In this document: positions 26,005-38,209 of the stretch, one piece after another
How positions within the stretch are numbered: position 1 is the stretch's first letter
Layout of the letters: each line of letters opens with the position of its first letter
Origin: Xylocopa sonorina
Taxonomy: Eukaryota > Arthropoda > Insecta > Hymenoptera > Apidae
Reading direction: 5' to 3'
Assembly: GCF_050948175.1 (NCBI RefSeq)
Contig: NC_135194.1
Span: 9,850,033 to 9,914,032, forward strand
DNA length: 64,000 nucleotides
The notes under the pieces: model-generated
The model's input: the letters and a program-made list of their open reading frames with translations, nothing else
Database searches by the model: none
Told to the model about the DNA's origin: nothing
Made by a program: the position numbers and the translations under genes

Positions 26005-29000
26005 ACGACGAATTGTCAACATCCAGCAAACGTTCGCCAGTGCCAGTGAATGTAATACCCAAGCAGCAATCACCTCCAGGCGAACGCTAAAGGAAAACAC
26101 GCTGTTATCTCCATGTGCCGCGCAGCGGTGTTCCTTTTCTTCGAACCGGAGGTAATGATCCAAAGGGCGGCTGCGGTGTTGTCGTCGATCCGCGAACGCA
26201 CGATATCTACCGAATCTATCGAGCGAACGGACACGAATGCTCGATAACGACAGCAGTTGACGCGCTTTCCCGTCCGCAGAAAGGTCTCCGCCACGGAGGT
26301 TGCCGCAAGTGCGCGTTAACCGCCGTTTAACCTTTCACAGAGTATAAGCGGGTCGCATGCTCCGAGTTCCCACAGGGTGAGCACGGGTGTTCTCGGGAAA
26401 AAAAACCCGCGGACGCATGCCACGTCGAGACGCGATCGAATTCGCGATGCTCGAGGAAACGTGGCCGCTCGAACTTTCGTCGCTGGACATTTTCGAGGGG
26501 TGGTTGCATCCAGAAGTGGAAGGACACGCGGAGAACGGACATTTTTTCAAGAAAATTGCGTCGTGATCGCATCAGTTTCGATTTCGACCAAAACTTCTTT
26601 GAGAGTCCATCAGATATGCGCATCGACGATGGAAGGTCAAGAGCAGGAGACGGATGTGTATGTTATGTACGAGTTTCCTCGAGAGGAATTGCACCTGCTA
26701 TGAATTTCGGATTTTAATTGTGATCCACGATAAAGAAGATTACAGCAAAGATTACAAGCGTTCATTGTTAATCTAAAAGTATTTTATATGTATTATTTAT
26801 TTTCATGTGAGAAATAAGTCTTCGTAAATGGCACGAGCTGCGAGCTGCAACTGGTGAACGAATTCTGCTTCTTGGCGAATCTTCGTTCGCTCTTTATCTA
26901 CCACGTAAGTTTTTGAACAATTATTTTACTGAATATTTTCGAGAAAGGGAGTTTGTTGCTTTTAACTATTTGTTAAAGCATTGATCGTCTTTATCCATCT
27001 AGAACCATTAAAATTAGATAGGAAATTATTTCAAAATAGTCGTGCAAGTCTAAGCAAATTATATCTTTGACGTAGAAACAACTTCTCCGGCAATTAATTT
27101 ATTAAGAAACAAAAGTATCCGTAACGATTAATACTAGATATATTTCCTTCCATTACAAGAATGATTGAATAAGTAAACGAGCATGAGTATTTAATAACAA
27201 GTATTTAATAACGAGCTATCACAATATCGAATATTGAATTCCAATAGAATATCAGCGACGCTCTTGCAAAAAATAGAAGGGTGAGTACGGGTAGAAAAAT
27301 TAATAAAAATTATAATTAAAATTGATGTTGCGTGTATCCTTTTGTTCATTGAACGCGAGGCGAAGTTGTTTAACAGTTGAATGCGTCGTATTTTATATTT
27401 CATAAAGGACGACACGCTGTGCTGACATTCAAATCTCCCAGAACAATATTACTTACTTCTTTCGAAGAAGATCCTTCTTATCGTTTCGTCCATTCCTTCG
27501 AAACATTCCAGCTTGTTGTAAACCGTCCATTTTCATGTAAGATAGACGAGAGATACATTCGAATGTATTTATTTGCATGCCTTGCCGTGTGTAACACGCG
27601 TAGATGACGGTAGGTATTAATCTTTGTCCTTAATTAAATCGTTAGAGGGAGAAGTGAACGTAGCAAAAGATGGGAGAGATACTTGGACGTATTTTGAACT
27701 GGATACATCATTTTAACACGCTCTGAATGTTCTTAATTACGTATTTCCTCTACTTCCTCTTCATACAGGTCTCTCTACTGTTATTTAAATTTTCTATGAG
27801 AAATGAGGAACGCCATTTGTTTTATTCCAGCGATCGAGGGTAATGTTTGTTAGCATCCTTGATATCTTTCAAATCTGAAACGCTTGTTTAATGTTCGATA
27901 TCGAGAATGCTTTAACATTTCTACTTGCCAGTCTCGTTGCGAACGAAATAAAAAAAAAAGATAAACTTGTATACCAATAATATTTGTTAAAATGATTTTG
28001 TAGAACTGTGTTTAAGCAGTTTCGTGACAATTACGAAACTGAAAACTATATTTTAAGATCGTACAGAAACGCGAGGTTAGTGCAAAGCAAAATGGCGTCA
28101 TTCTTCCTCGTCAAACTCCATCCTAAAGACGTCCAATTCGATTCGTACATTTTCCTCCTCGAATTAATCTATACGATGCGTCGTATCGCAACGCGAGGCG
28201 ATTCCAGCTGGCGGTGCACGCGAGCAAAAATTTAGCTGGCGAAAAATAAAGATATGCAAAAGTATCGCACGGCGGTGCGCGGCGGGGTAAACGTAGAAAC
28301 CGGGCGGAATCGGACTTTTACTCTTTCAACAAGGCCGACCCACTTGCAACGATATTGCTGCCGGAACGAAAACCAACAAAGAATCGGGTCTAACGAACAA
28401 TTCCGTCCAGCGATCGGTAGATCGACGGTGGATATTTCTTTTTGCACGCATTGCCCGGGCGACGTGAACGTTATTTTGATGTCCCGATACGATCGAGGCC
28501 GGGCGTTCGGATATTTGATCGAAAAAAAAGTGGAGGGGAAACGGGAAAAAAGGAGACCCACGTCCGCCCCATGGACTTTGAATACTTGACGCGGAACATT
28601 TTATAGTTACAGGGGAATCGAAGCAAGTGCAGTGAATTCGACGTATTCACTGACCTTCCTGTCAAATTTCATTCATTGCACCCCGCGCGACACGCCGCGC
28701 GTCGATAGAAATAACTGCTTGAAAAACGCGCGGTCCCGGGGCCGCGAAATTCGTGGGGAAATATTACGCCCTCCATTCGGTGTAACAAATTCCAGCAGTG
28801 GTTTCGAGCACGGTTTATCGAATACGAGATCATCAGATCGCTTTACGTAATATAAAACAGCGTGGAACGGAACGTTTATTCGGTTTTTATACCGCCCCGC
28901 TGTGTCCCGTTTATGGGGGCTGATAAATGTTTGTAAAGGAGAATTAAATCTCCGTCCGTGTGCGTGGAAGTGCGATAGAATGGCCGTTCAATATTTTTTC

Positions 29001-32000
29001 ATGAAAATTACTCTTTTTTTCATTCTCGTAACTGAAATTCCAGATGACGTCCATCGAAATCTCGATGAACGTCGAAATTGTTCGATAATATCCCGCTGGA
29101 TGTTATTCAACTTTCAAAAGCATTTCTTCGGTATAATTCATTCGTTCCCCTTTACAAGAATGTAAATTTAATAAATTCGCTCGCTTGAAAGTCGCTTTCC
29201 ACGGGATACCACGCGGACGTGGAAGTATTCTGCAGCCAATTAATTAGTATCTCATAATAGACGGATTCCTCTCGAGAGTGAATAGCTATCTAATCAGAAT
29301 TTTCAGTTCAGCAGCGGTGGTGTCGCGCGATCGTCTACAGGTCAGACGGGGCCTGTATCCGCGATATGAATTTGACTCACGTTTTGCGCGTCCCGGGGTT
29401 AAGTTAACTCAAACTTTGACGCAAAGTTACCGCTGATCTCAAGACCGAAATACCAAACTGTCGCGGCGTAACTCCGCGTGTAACTGAAACGAACGTTAGC
29501 CACCCCCGGCTGCACCCCTCTATGGCACGCGGTGGAACAATGCTGCGCGCTGAAACTGCCACGTAATTTGCAACTTCTGCGTCCGATACACGTTTTGAGT
29601 ATTTCTCGTTGGCCCCCGTTAACGTCACCGCCACGTCTACGTGATCGCCGGGAAACTGCAACAATTACAGACCCTCTGTTAACAAAATGGACACGATTAA
29701 CCCTTCGAATACGGCGTGCCGTTCGAGCTCCGTTCCACCTCCGCGCGCTTTCGACCAATGTGTAACCCGCAATCACTGTGGCACGAGTAGATCGCATCGC
29801 ATCCTACAATCGAATTATCCTTGCTGCGTTCTAACATAATACATTTACGCCAGCATTTTTTCCTTTAGAGGGTGCAACAAGTCTTACTATTACTCGATAC
29901 AGATTTTATTATTCGTATGGATCTTCATCTTTGTGAATATACAACTTCTCTACTAATATAATTTGAAATTGTAGGCGATCTTGCAACTAGTTGGATTTGG
30001 CAATAATTTGTTACAAATAATCAACTATATTGAAACATTTGAGTACTGTAAATTAACAAATTCCCTCCGTGGAAACCGCTGCGCGTTCCTAAGCGCTGAA
30101 ATCTGCCGCGACATCTTTCTCCCCGGTTGTGTACGCGGCACGCAACCCCTTCAACCCCTTCCTCGGAGTCAGCCATCGTTTAAGACTCCCCCCGTTCAGA
30201 AAGCACTCTGTAAATACGTTGGCAGGAACGGGCCGTTCGAATGGCGCAAGCTTAAGGTCCTGCGGAACGTTCCACGGGGGTAGACTGGCTGTTATTTTTC
30301 AGCCGAGTCGTCGAGACGCGACCACCCTCTCCCCCATTCACCCTCCTCCATTATCTCCATCGCTGTTGCCCCGTCGAAATTTCGGTCGCCACTTTATGGA
30401 GCTGTTTTCCTTTCCTCTCTGAACGGGCGCGGCGAAACTTTCCCAAGCGTGCCGTCCGCGCAATGGCGTATCTCCGCGCGGCTTAGGGGAGCGAAGGGTG
30501 AAACGTCGCGCGCGAAAGAAGAGGGAGAGACAGGGTTTAAGGGTGAGGGTGTTACGGTAGGTTGCGGCACGCTGGAATTCGGTCACTATTTTAATATCGA
30601 TCCGCCCATCGCGTCTACTCTCTACACCCCTTCCCACGTGTTCGCCACTTGCACCCTGTCTTCGTGTGCATTTCACGCGGCACGTACACGCGTGCACGAG
30701 AATCGCTTACGGTTTAAGTGCCGCGGGGTAAGTGAAAACGAAGTAGCGCCGGTCGTGAAGCCAGCCGCGCCTATCGACGAGTACTCAGACAGCTGTATTG
30801 AGATTGCGCTGTTACGCGTTGCTATTATTTTATTCGTTTTCGATTGACATCGTGTGACGTTGGATGATGTTAGTCCAGGGTGACACTCGAGGATATCGGA
30901 ATCGTGCTAGTTTTATTATCGAGGGTAACTGGTTGGAAGGTCTGTAAAGCTGCTCTGTGGGACGTGGAATGTTATGCAAGCACTTTGCTCGTGGCACTCT
31001 CAATAACATTCTTAGTATTAGTCTGTCAGAGTAGTTTCTCGCGAGTAGAAATCCTCCATTGTCACGCAAGTTGTTGCTCTTCTAATTTGGTCGCATGAAT
31101 AGTCGGAGGCTTAAGAATTATTCAAAATTGCATTCGAATTTTTGTGATAATCGCAGACGTTGAAAACGGAGTTAAAAATAAGGCTTCGTGGAGGAATTTG
31201 GCTTGATCGGTTTTCCAGACGCACTGCAGCCGCGTTGCTTGCAGCCGATACCAGACGATAATTCTGGATCCGGGACGGAGCACGGATCAATTTCGATACG
31301 GCTCTTTCGGAAGGCGCGGACCAGTTCGTACGGTTCCTCGGGAGCGATCGATAGAGGGTGGACAGGATGTCGTTTCGGGGTTAATCTTGTTGTTGCGTTC
31401 GCAGTTGTTTCTGAGGGATTTGTCGGGTCCCTGAGCTTGTTTTAACTCACGATTTTGTTATTTTCCATAGTGTTTGGCTGTTTTGAATATTTCCTTATAT
31501 TAAATGGTAAACAGAGTGCACGCTGGATCGTCTCATTAATCGAGAATGAGAAATGGAGAATGCAAAAATTGACAATGTTAAAAAAGAAAATAGTATGACT
31601 ATATGTGTTATTAATTAAGTGAAGAGAATAGAGTGAGTTAATGAATTTACGTTGATTGAAGCATTTAGCGGCGATTCTATCTGGAAATTAAGAACGTTAG
31701 CGATAAAATTATATTTTTAAGAATTAATGAGAGTAATAAATATTAAATACGTTCAGTTGTGAATTACTTGGGAACTTCCAGTTCCTAGTTGTGTCACGTA
31801 GCTGTACACACAGACGATTAATTTTTATTAATTCCAAGATCAACTGCGTTCAAGAAAGTTCAGTATTCTTCCCTACAAAAGCGTCGTTCATCCAGATTTC
31901 CCACCGGGAAAATGGAGGTAACTCTCTTAAGAAAAATGCATGCAAATAGACGCACGTTTGCATAAAAGTTCCCTTTAAAAATAGTCCTGCCTACTATTGT

Positions 32001-34050
32001 TGGAACCTGTCCACAAATAACGTGGCAATAATTAACGTGCGAATAATGGCTTCTAAAAAATTACATATTGCGTGTACGAAGTGTTCTTATTTTAATTATA
32101 TTACTTTTAGATAGTTAACGTTTCCTTTTTTGCACAAATTTTACGTGCGACACTTAACTTTTAATGCGAACAATTTGGCACGAAACAAATTTCTCTTTTT
32201 CTTGTAAACTAGGGTTTAAAGCGATCGGATTTTTTCAAGCGAGAACCCCCTTTCACTCTAAAAATATGCAAAATCATTTTTCCACGTTAAACACCACAAT
32301 GTAGCCGGTAAAACGTAGCAGCATAGTAAAATCGAATTACACGATATTTACAGGCTAATGTAACTAATGATTCTCCGGGGGTGGTGGTGGTAACAGTTAT
32401 ATGAAAACGCCATTAACCGCGTTCTTTCTCGCAAATCCTTAAAAATGAGACTATACACGATCATTTACAAAAGTAAAATAGAACGGAATTAAACAGCCTC
32501 TGATCACAAAATACAGGGACTCGCGAACATTGTTCGCAGTCTCCGAAATTGCACCCCTCGTTAAGAACACATTTCATTACAAACACCATGGTTGCACAAA
32601 ATTATTATTACTGGTGGTCTTCGCGTCTTCTCGAATGCAAAATGAAGCTCGCGATACCCAATAGCGCGAACGATTATTAAACCAGGGACATTAATTATTA
32701 TTTCCGCGGCGATTATTGCGCGCGGTAACCTCGGCTCGAGAACTAATCCCTTCGCAGGGAACGAAGTCTCTCGAAAATCGTCCCGTAAAATCGGGAAGTT
32801 CACGGTTGTCCCGTGCAATCCCCTAATTACGGGGTGAGCAATATTGTGGCGGAGATACGGGCAGCCCGGATGCGCGGCCGCGCCGCGGCGCGGCTCGCCG
32901 TTACGTTCCTATCGCGATAACCGTGGGTCCGCGGAACACCAGGCGACGCACCACCGGTCGAATAGCTAGGAAAAGTCGCATGTTAAGCCTGATAAACGAA
33001 ACATAAAGGCACGGAGGTGGCCGAATGGGTGGAGGAAAGGGCGGAGAGGTTCGCCGGCACCGGCTGAAGGGTGGTCGGAGGCGAGCGCGCGACTACTCGT
33101 CTGTGTCCAGCACGCTTCTCTATACACCCCTTTTCAAAAGTGTTCGAGCTGGTGCTTAAAAATCTGACGAATAACCAAAAAATGTATTTATACTGACATC
33201 TAATCGCGACTCCATCGCGGTGATTTAAAAATTGAAATAAATCCGAGGAGGACAAGCGAGACGGGGTGGCTGGTGGAGAACTAAGAGGGAGAAACGCAGC
33301 GCGGCGTATGTTAACGTATTAGACGGGTGACACGAAGGTTTAATTGCTCGAACCATTTAGATAATCGCATTCTACAGGCTGATAACGTCGCGGCGAAATA
33401 AATACGCACGCACGCGCACACTAGATCGGGGATAACAGTTTACGTCAGAGAGCGAGGATTGATTTAGAAGGTGTAGCGGCGGAGTAGTTTTTGAACGGGG
33501 GTGTATGCAGGTACGTAGCAATAGCCAACGGGCAGCGTAGCTATTTAGTAGTGTAGGATGGCTGTCAGCGTGAGCTTGCAACACACGTAGAGGCGGGAGG
33601 GGTCGCGTGTGCCAGTCCCTGGCCGTCGACTAACTTTTTCCTTCCTTTTGCCCTGGCCCGATCGATACAACCGACTTATTTTGGATTATTTTCAACGGTG
33701 GCCAGAGTGTGCGCGCCTTTTCTAGGCAAAAAAATGGGAATTCGCGCGGACCGGTGCATGGCTTTCTGGTAAATTTTGCTGCGACCAGCGTTGCCTCCAA
33801 TGAGCACGACACGAAAAAACGTATTAGAGCGTGTAACCGGCAATTTTTGTTGCGCCGTCGCCGTCGTGAAAAAAAGAAGGCGAAGGGCGAGAGGGTGGCG
33901 GGAGGGAAAAAAGCGAGAGAAAAAGGAACACCGTATATATTCCCATCGGTCGACGAAGCGGCGCCGTTCTCGAGATTATGTAAAAAATGCGGGGGCCAGC
34001 ATTGTGCCCATTAGACACCGCTGTCCAATGAAACGCTCTAAACTGTTACC
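26005..34050. other. Noncoding stretch with alternating AT-rich and GC-rich blocks
   Basis: No convincing exon. GC-rich parts lie at 30100-30780 and 32860-33110, and AT-rich parts at 26700-27330 and 31440-32500. A short tandem of GTATTTAATAAC lies at 27187-27213. POU octamers occur at 27571 (complement) and 31940. AAATGGCG-type sites occur at 27811 (complement) and 28090. AGGGTGGC occurs at 33892 in a purine-rich tract at 33865-33935. A tRNA-like phrase near 33010-33050 was examined and rejected. Confidence 0.45.
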
Positions 34051-34056
34051 GCATCC

Positions 34057-34082
34057 CTCTCTCTCTCTCTCTCTCTCTCTCT
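34057..34082. repeat. (CT)13 microsatellite
   Basis: Thirteen uninterrupted CT units, read as GA on the minus strand. GAGA-type tracts are bound by GAGA-factor proteins in insects, but a plain microsatellite explanation suffices. Confidence 0.85.
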
Positions 34083-35110
34083 ACCCTCCGCCCCTCTGCT
34101 CTTTTCGCCCGTTTCACCCTCTCGTCCAGCCACCGCCGAAAAGCGCGTAGCCGCGTAAAAACGCCGCGCGATGAAAGTGTCTTTTGTCGCGCGGATGGAA
34201 CGCTCTCGCTGTTCTCCTCTCGCTGAGGCACCGCGATGTTTTCGCCTGGCGTTTTCAACCCTCTTGATCGTTCGCCGGTGAAACGATCGCGCGATACAAA
34301 TTCGCTCGACAACGTACGGTTACCCTCTTTTCGCGTCCCCTTTCCGTCTTTCCACCCGCGTTTTTCTGCGTTTGTTTCTGCTTCTTTCGTTCTTCTTTCT
34401 TCACTGTTCTGTTTTTTTTTTTTGAGGACCTGTAGCGCATATTCATGGGGGAGGAAGAGGGGTTTACGAAGCTGATCGTAACGGAGAGTGAATTTCGATT
34501 GGCTTCGATGGCACGAATTTGTGTAAACGCTTTTAGTAGCGTTTTACAGCTTTAATGTGGAAGTAAAAGTGTTTATATTTGCTTCCATCGTGCCACGATA
34601 ATGCTGCGCGTTCTATTGTTTTGTAGTGTAAAAATGGAGGTGGACGATTTATGTTTTACTCCTTTTTTAAGCATGCAAATGTACGCCGTTACGAGGGTGA
34701 CACTGCTGCGTCGTATAAAAACTATTAACTCCAGTGGGAATTGTAAGAAACAATTCGAATGCAATTTTGCTTTTTTCTTCTTTACGCTTTCAGGATCATC
34801 CCTTAAAATTTTGTCTGGAATAGAGAGACATTCTGTATGAAATATGTTGAAAGGTTTGCTGCCTTGTTAAACTACAATTCTTTTAAAAAAACGTAGAAAG
34901 GAGAAACTGACAATAGTGAATGAAAGAGAATTACATAATTATAATTTAAAATTTCGTGCATTATTTAATATACCTTTGACTGACCGATTGCAATTTCAAC
35001 GTGAAGAGCGGCTATTCAGCGTATAAAATACTTCTGACGAATAATTTTTTATATTTTTATTCAGTTCAAATTGTATCTGACCATATGTAATTGTGATGAT
35101 TACGTTAAAT
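34083..35110. other. Noncoding stretch
   Basis: Pyrimidine-rich on the plus strand to about 34430, with 12 T at 34412-34423, then AT-rich. One POU octamer at 34673. No gene supported. Confidence 0.45.
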
Positions 35111-35114
35111 ATTC

Positions 35115-35360
35115 TTATGCGTTAAGTTCTATGCATTTATTAATGTCGCGTAGCATCTGAATAATGTTTATGAAATATTTGCTAAAATGCACATATGCGT
35201 TGCGAAAAATATATTCCCTCATTCGAATAAGTGGATCTTCAACTATTTTGAGCTGCACATTCTTGCCTTCTATCCATTTCCTCGACCAAGTATCAGAGGT
35301 ATATTTAACTCGAATGAATTCTGACGCAAATCCGTAAATACGAATGTAAACCATATACAT
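35115..35360 (-). CDS. Possible short coding segment, unrecognised (81 codons)
   Basis: The frame starts with a true ATG preceded by AAA and runs 81 codons to TAA. The residue mix is protein-like, charged and aromatic without low complexity, beginning MYMVYIRIYGFASEF. It lies in AT-rich DNA, where an 81-codon run is somewhat less expected. No known motif, no signal peptide and no flanking exon were found. It may be a relic or chance. Confidence 0.12.
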   Translation of the reverse strand: MYMVYIRIYGFASEFIRVKYTSDTWSRKWIEGKNVQLKIVEDPLIRMREYIFRNAYVHFSKYFINIIQMLRDINKCIELNA

Positions 35361-35489
35361 TTTCTACCATCCGAAATTCTCTATTTCCGCTTGCGGCGAT
35401 AGTAACACAAAATTCGGACAAAAACCATTAACTAATTGGACTATCACAATCAGTACCTTATTTTTTAAAAAGAGAGGAATTCGTTCACA

Positions 35490-35756
35490 AATTTTTCAAA
35501 ACACTAAGATACCTCTGTTTTAATTGAGAAATAATGGCTATTTAAACGCCTGCGAAAAAAATGCAGCAAAATGTCACCAAAAGAAACAATATCAAAGAAA
35601 AAGAGAAGAAGCGAAATTAAAAGCAAGAATTAGTACATTATTTTATACAAGGTATTGTCACAATTTTACAAATATTTCTACTTTAAAATTAATAGCTATT
35701 TTAACGCTTGCGAAGAAAACGCGATGCAAAAGAAGAAATACCAACCAAAGACAAAA
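35490..35756 (+). repeat. Divergent two-copy tandem duplication, 158-bp period
   Basis: AATGGCTATTTAAACGCCTG at 35533 corresponds to AATAGCTATTTTAACGCTTG at 35691. Both copies continue with A-rich sequence containing AARAAA and AAACAA words and are preceded by similar CACAAWTTT sequence. The order of matches shows a local duplication. It explains the repeated Lys-rich frame here, so I do not call that frame a gene. Confidence 0.55.
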
Positions 35757-35760
35757 CTAA

Positions 35761-37507
35761 CCAAACTTAAAATAAAAAAAAGAAACCGCAGGATTCGTTT
35801 GAAGCGATGCGAGGCGACGGAACCCACCCCCTGAGCACCCTCTCAGCGAGGACGATCCCGCGAGGGATGAACCGTGATAGGGAATTGGCGTACGTGCTAT
35901 TTAAACCGCGGCGTATCTATAACGGAGTAGTTTTTGGCGGATTTCATTGATTTCCGATGGAGTTGCGCTGATGTGGAGGAACGCCGGCAGGTAGGCTACA
36001 TGCAAAACATTGTAATTGATTGGACCTGTGGCCTGATAACCGCCCGGTGACCTCACCAGCCGGTTCGATACGCGTACTCGGTCATGGAATAATTATTTCT
36101 TCTTTCGCCGTGTCGGGTACCCGGCTCTGTCTGCTCTCGAACGCTTTGAATCGATTACGCCGACGATCTGTCGTGCGGCGTGGGAATGGATCGTGGCTAT
36201 CGACGCGTTTCGATATCGGCGATGTATCGTCGCGGGGGAGGAAACAGAAAAAAGAGAGGAACGTTTAGCTTCGAGTGCGAGGCGGACGAGGATGAAGTTC
36301 GTCTCTTCGGAGTTGTACCATTCTTTCGATTCTCTCGATACACTATGCGAATCGTATTCTTCTTTTTTATGAATTCGAGCGCGTTCGATAACCGCATGCT
36401 TAAACGATCTTTAACCGATTGCTTCGCAGTTTTGCTGATACTTGTTGCCTACAAGTTTCTCTGTTTTAGAATCTTATTGCGATTACCTTTATGCGTGTTG
36501 ACAACAGTTTTAATAATTGCAAGAATTGATTAAATTCTGATCAGAATAGACTAAACCTTTAATTGATAGTAAACGAACTTTCTACAGTGATATAACACCA
36601 AACAGGTATATCTTCTATCAGTGTTACCAGTTGATCTTTTACCAGCTATCTCTCGTTAATGATCTTTATAATAAAAACAGTCTTTTCCATTAATCTGACT
36701 ACATACGCAAACTTCGTCGTTAAAAAACGCATGTGCAGGAGGGAAGGGCTTAGCAAGTAACGCGCAAGTAACGCATCGCTCGAGGCTGGTACGCGGTACC
36801 ATCGAGGCGGCCAAGGAGCGTCGCAAGCGCCGACAGAACAAATCTCTTAATAGCCTGTTAATAGTGAAACGCGCCGCGGAAAATCAAGCATGCGGTTATC
36901 GAACGCGCTCGAATATTTGAAACTACGTTTAATAGCGTGCCCGTGGTAATTACACGCTCTCCCGGCTAATAGACGTTCGAATAATCGAGACTCCATTACG
37001 TATACGCAGGATGGCCGCGCGGCGAAACACGCGTCGCGGCCGCGTAAAACACGATGGAAAAACCTGCCTTCGCGATAGTCGCGAAGTTTTCTTGGCGCGT
37101 GTATTTGCTTGATAAACCCACCGATCGGAGAAACCCGTTGTTGGGTCTGTCTGCCGGCACTAATGATTCACCCGCCTCGAAACGGGCCAACGAAACTCGT
37201 CGCTGGCGACGAACGACGCTCTTTCGTCGAATCGTTTCTAGGAGAAGTCTACTTACGATTTCAGGTGGAATCAATCTATCGAGTAACAGCCTCGTAACTG
37301 GATCATTTCTAATCCTTTGATGGACACTTGAGGAGGTGACTTCTCGTTCGATGTCTACGCAAGTGCTTCAAGCAATGTTAAGCACGTTCTCGAGTAGAAC
37401 TGTTACCTACTTTGATCATAATTTAGACAATTTTTGCAAAATACTTGTAACATACGTGTAATGTCATAGTTTCTTTAGTAGGAAACAGTCGATTTTGTCT
37501 TTAATAT
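35761..37507. other. Noncoding stretch
   Basis: Frames up to 117 codons occur without motifs. The GC-rich block at 36990-37220 accounts for frames on both strands. No RNA gene or repeat was recognised before the Tc1-like end. Confidence 0.45.
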
Positions 37508-37556
37508 CGCCAAGTCGGTGACACAAGTGGGTGCAACACTTTTGCCCAGTACTGTA
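37508..37556 (-). mobile_element. Solo Tc1-like terminal inverted repeat
   Basis: Read on the minus strand from the TA at 37555-37556, the sequence begins CAGTACTGGGCAAAAGTG and continues TTGCACCCACTTG. TA followed by CAGT, then GGGCAAAAGT and a GCACCC block, is characteristic of Tc1-family element ends. No opposite end and no transposase frame were found within the preceding 2 kb. This is therefore a truncated copy or a relic whose other end has decayed. The AT-rich DNA extending to about 37400 may be its remaining interior. Confidence 0.5.
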
Positions 37557-38142
37557 CAAGCGTGGCTACGAAAGGCGCGATATTATACCGTGAATCCGTG
37601 TTGCGATTGCTCGTCAGAGTCGAGGGACATTGTGGCGGTTCCAATGTAACGTTGGTACGTACTTTCGGCGCGTGTATTGAAAGAGAAGAAGGAAGAAAAG
37701 AGACGCTCGCCGCGTCCAAGGATGAATTTTTGATTTCTTCTTCATCAACCTCCGCCATTCCACCTTGAGCGCGCGCGGGTATTTCGCAGTGCGTGAGCAG
37801 CCGGCGTTCGCTGGAAGTAACAAGATGAATAAGGAAGATACGCATCGTTCGCGAACTACAGGAAGAGTGTAATTCCGCGGGCCTAGCAACCGAGTCCTGC
37901 CATCTTCAGCTAATTCCTCGCGATAAGCGAGCGTCTAGGGCCTACTTCCGCCATTACGATCGGAGATAGACGTTCGACGGGTGCCATCTCGCCCCCGCGC
38001 GGCCTCCTCGCGGGCCACGCGTTTTTCCATCGCCAGATTTTCCGCCATTTAGTAACAACAATGTGCGAATTTCGTTGATGTAATTAACACGTTCTCGCGT
38101 CGAGTGGGAGTCTCGGTTTCGTATCGCGTTCAAGCATCGGAG

Positions 38143-38209
38143 ACGCGAATGGAACCATCAGGCGGAAAGATTTACAATATTTACCATGGTTCCATTCAGG
38201 TTCGCGCGT
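38143..38209. ncRNA. Hairpin with perfect 12-bp arms
   Basis: GAATGGAACCAT (38147-38158) and ATGGTTCCATTC (38186-38197) are perfect inverted copies across a 27-nt spacer. Outside them ACGC (38143-38146) can pair with GCGT (38206-38209) past an 8-nt bulge. The size is compatible with a small structured RNA or miRNA precursor, but I recognise no known mature miRNA in it. A cruciform or a paired protein site is also possible. It is typed as ncRNA only as the closest category. Confidence 0.25.

Noticed and set aside
33000..33080. tRNA-like phrase GTGGCCGAATGGGTGG with a GGTTCGCC word downstream
   Set aside because: The arms do not pair into a cloverleaf and no anticodon stem is found; similar phrases near 21250 and 52932 belong to the GGGTGG word family.
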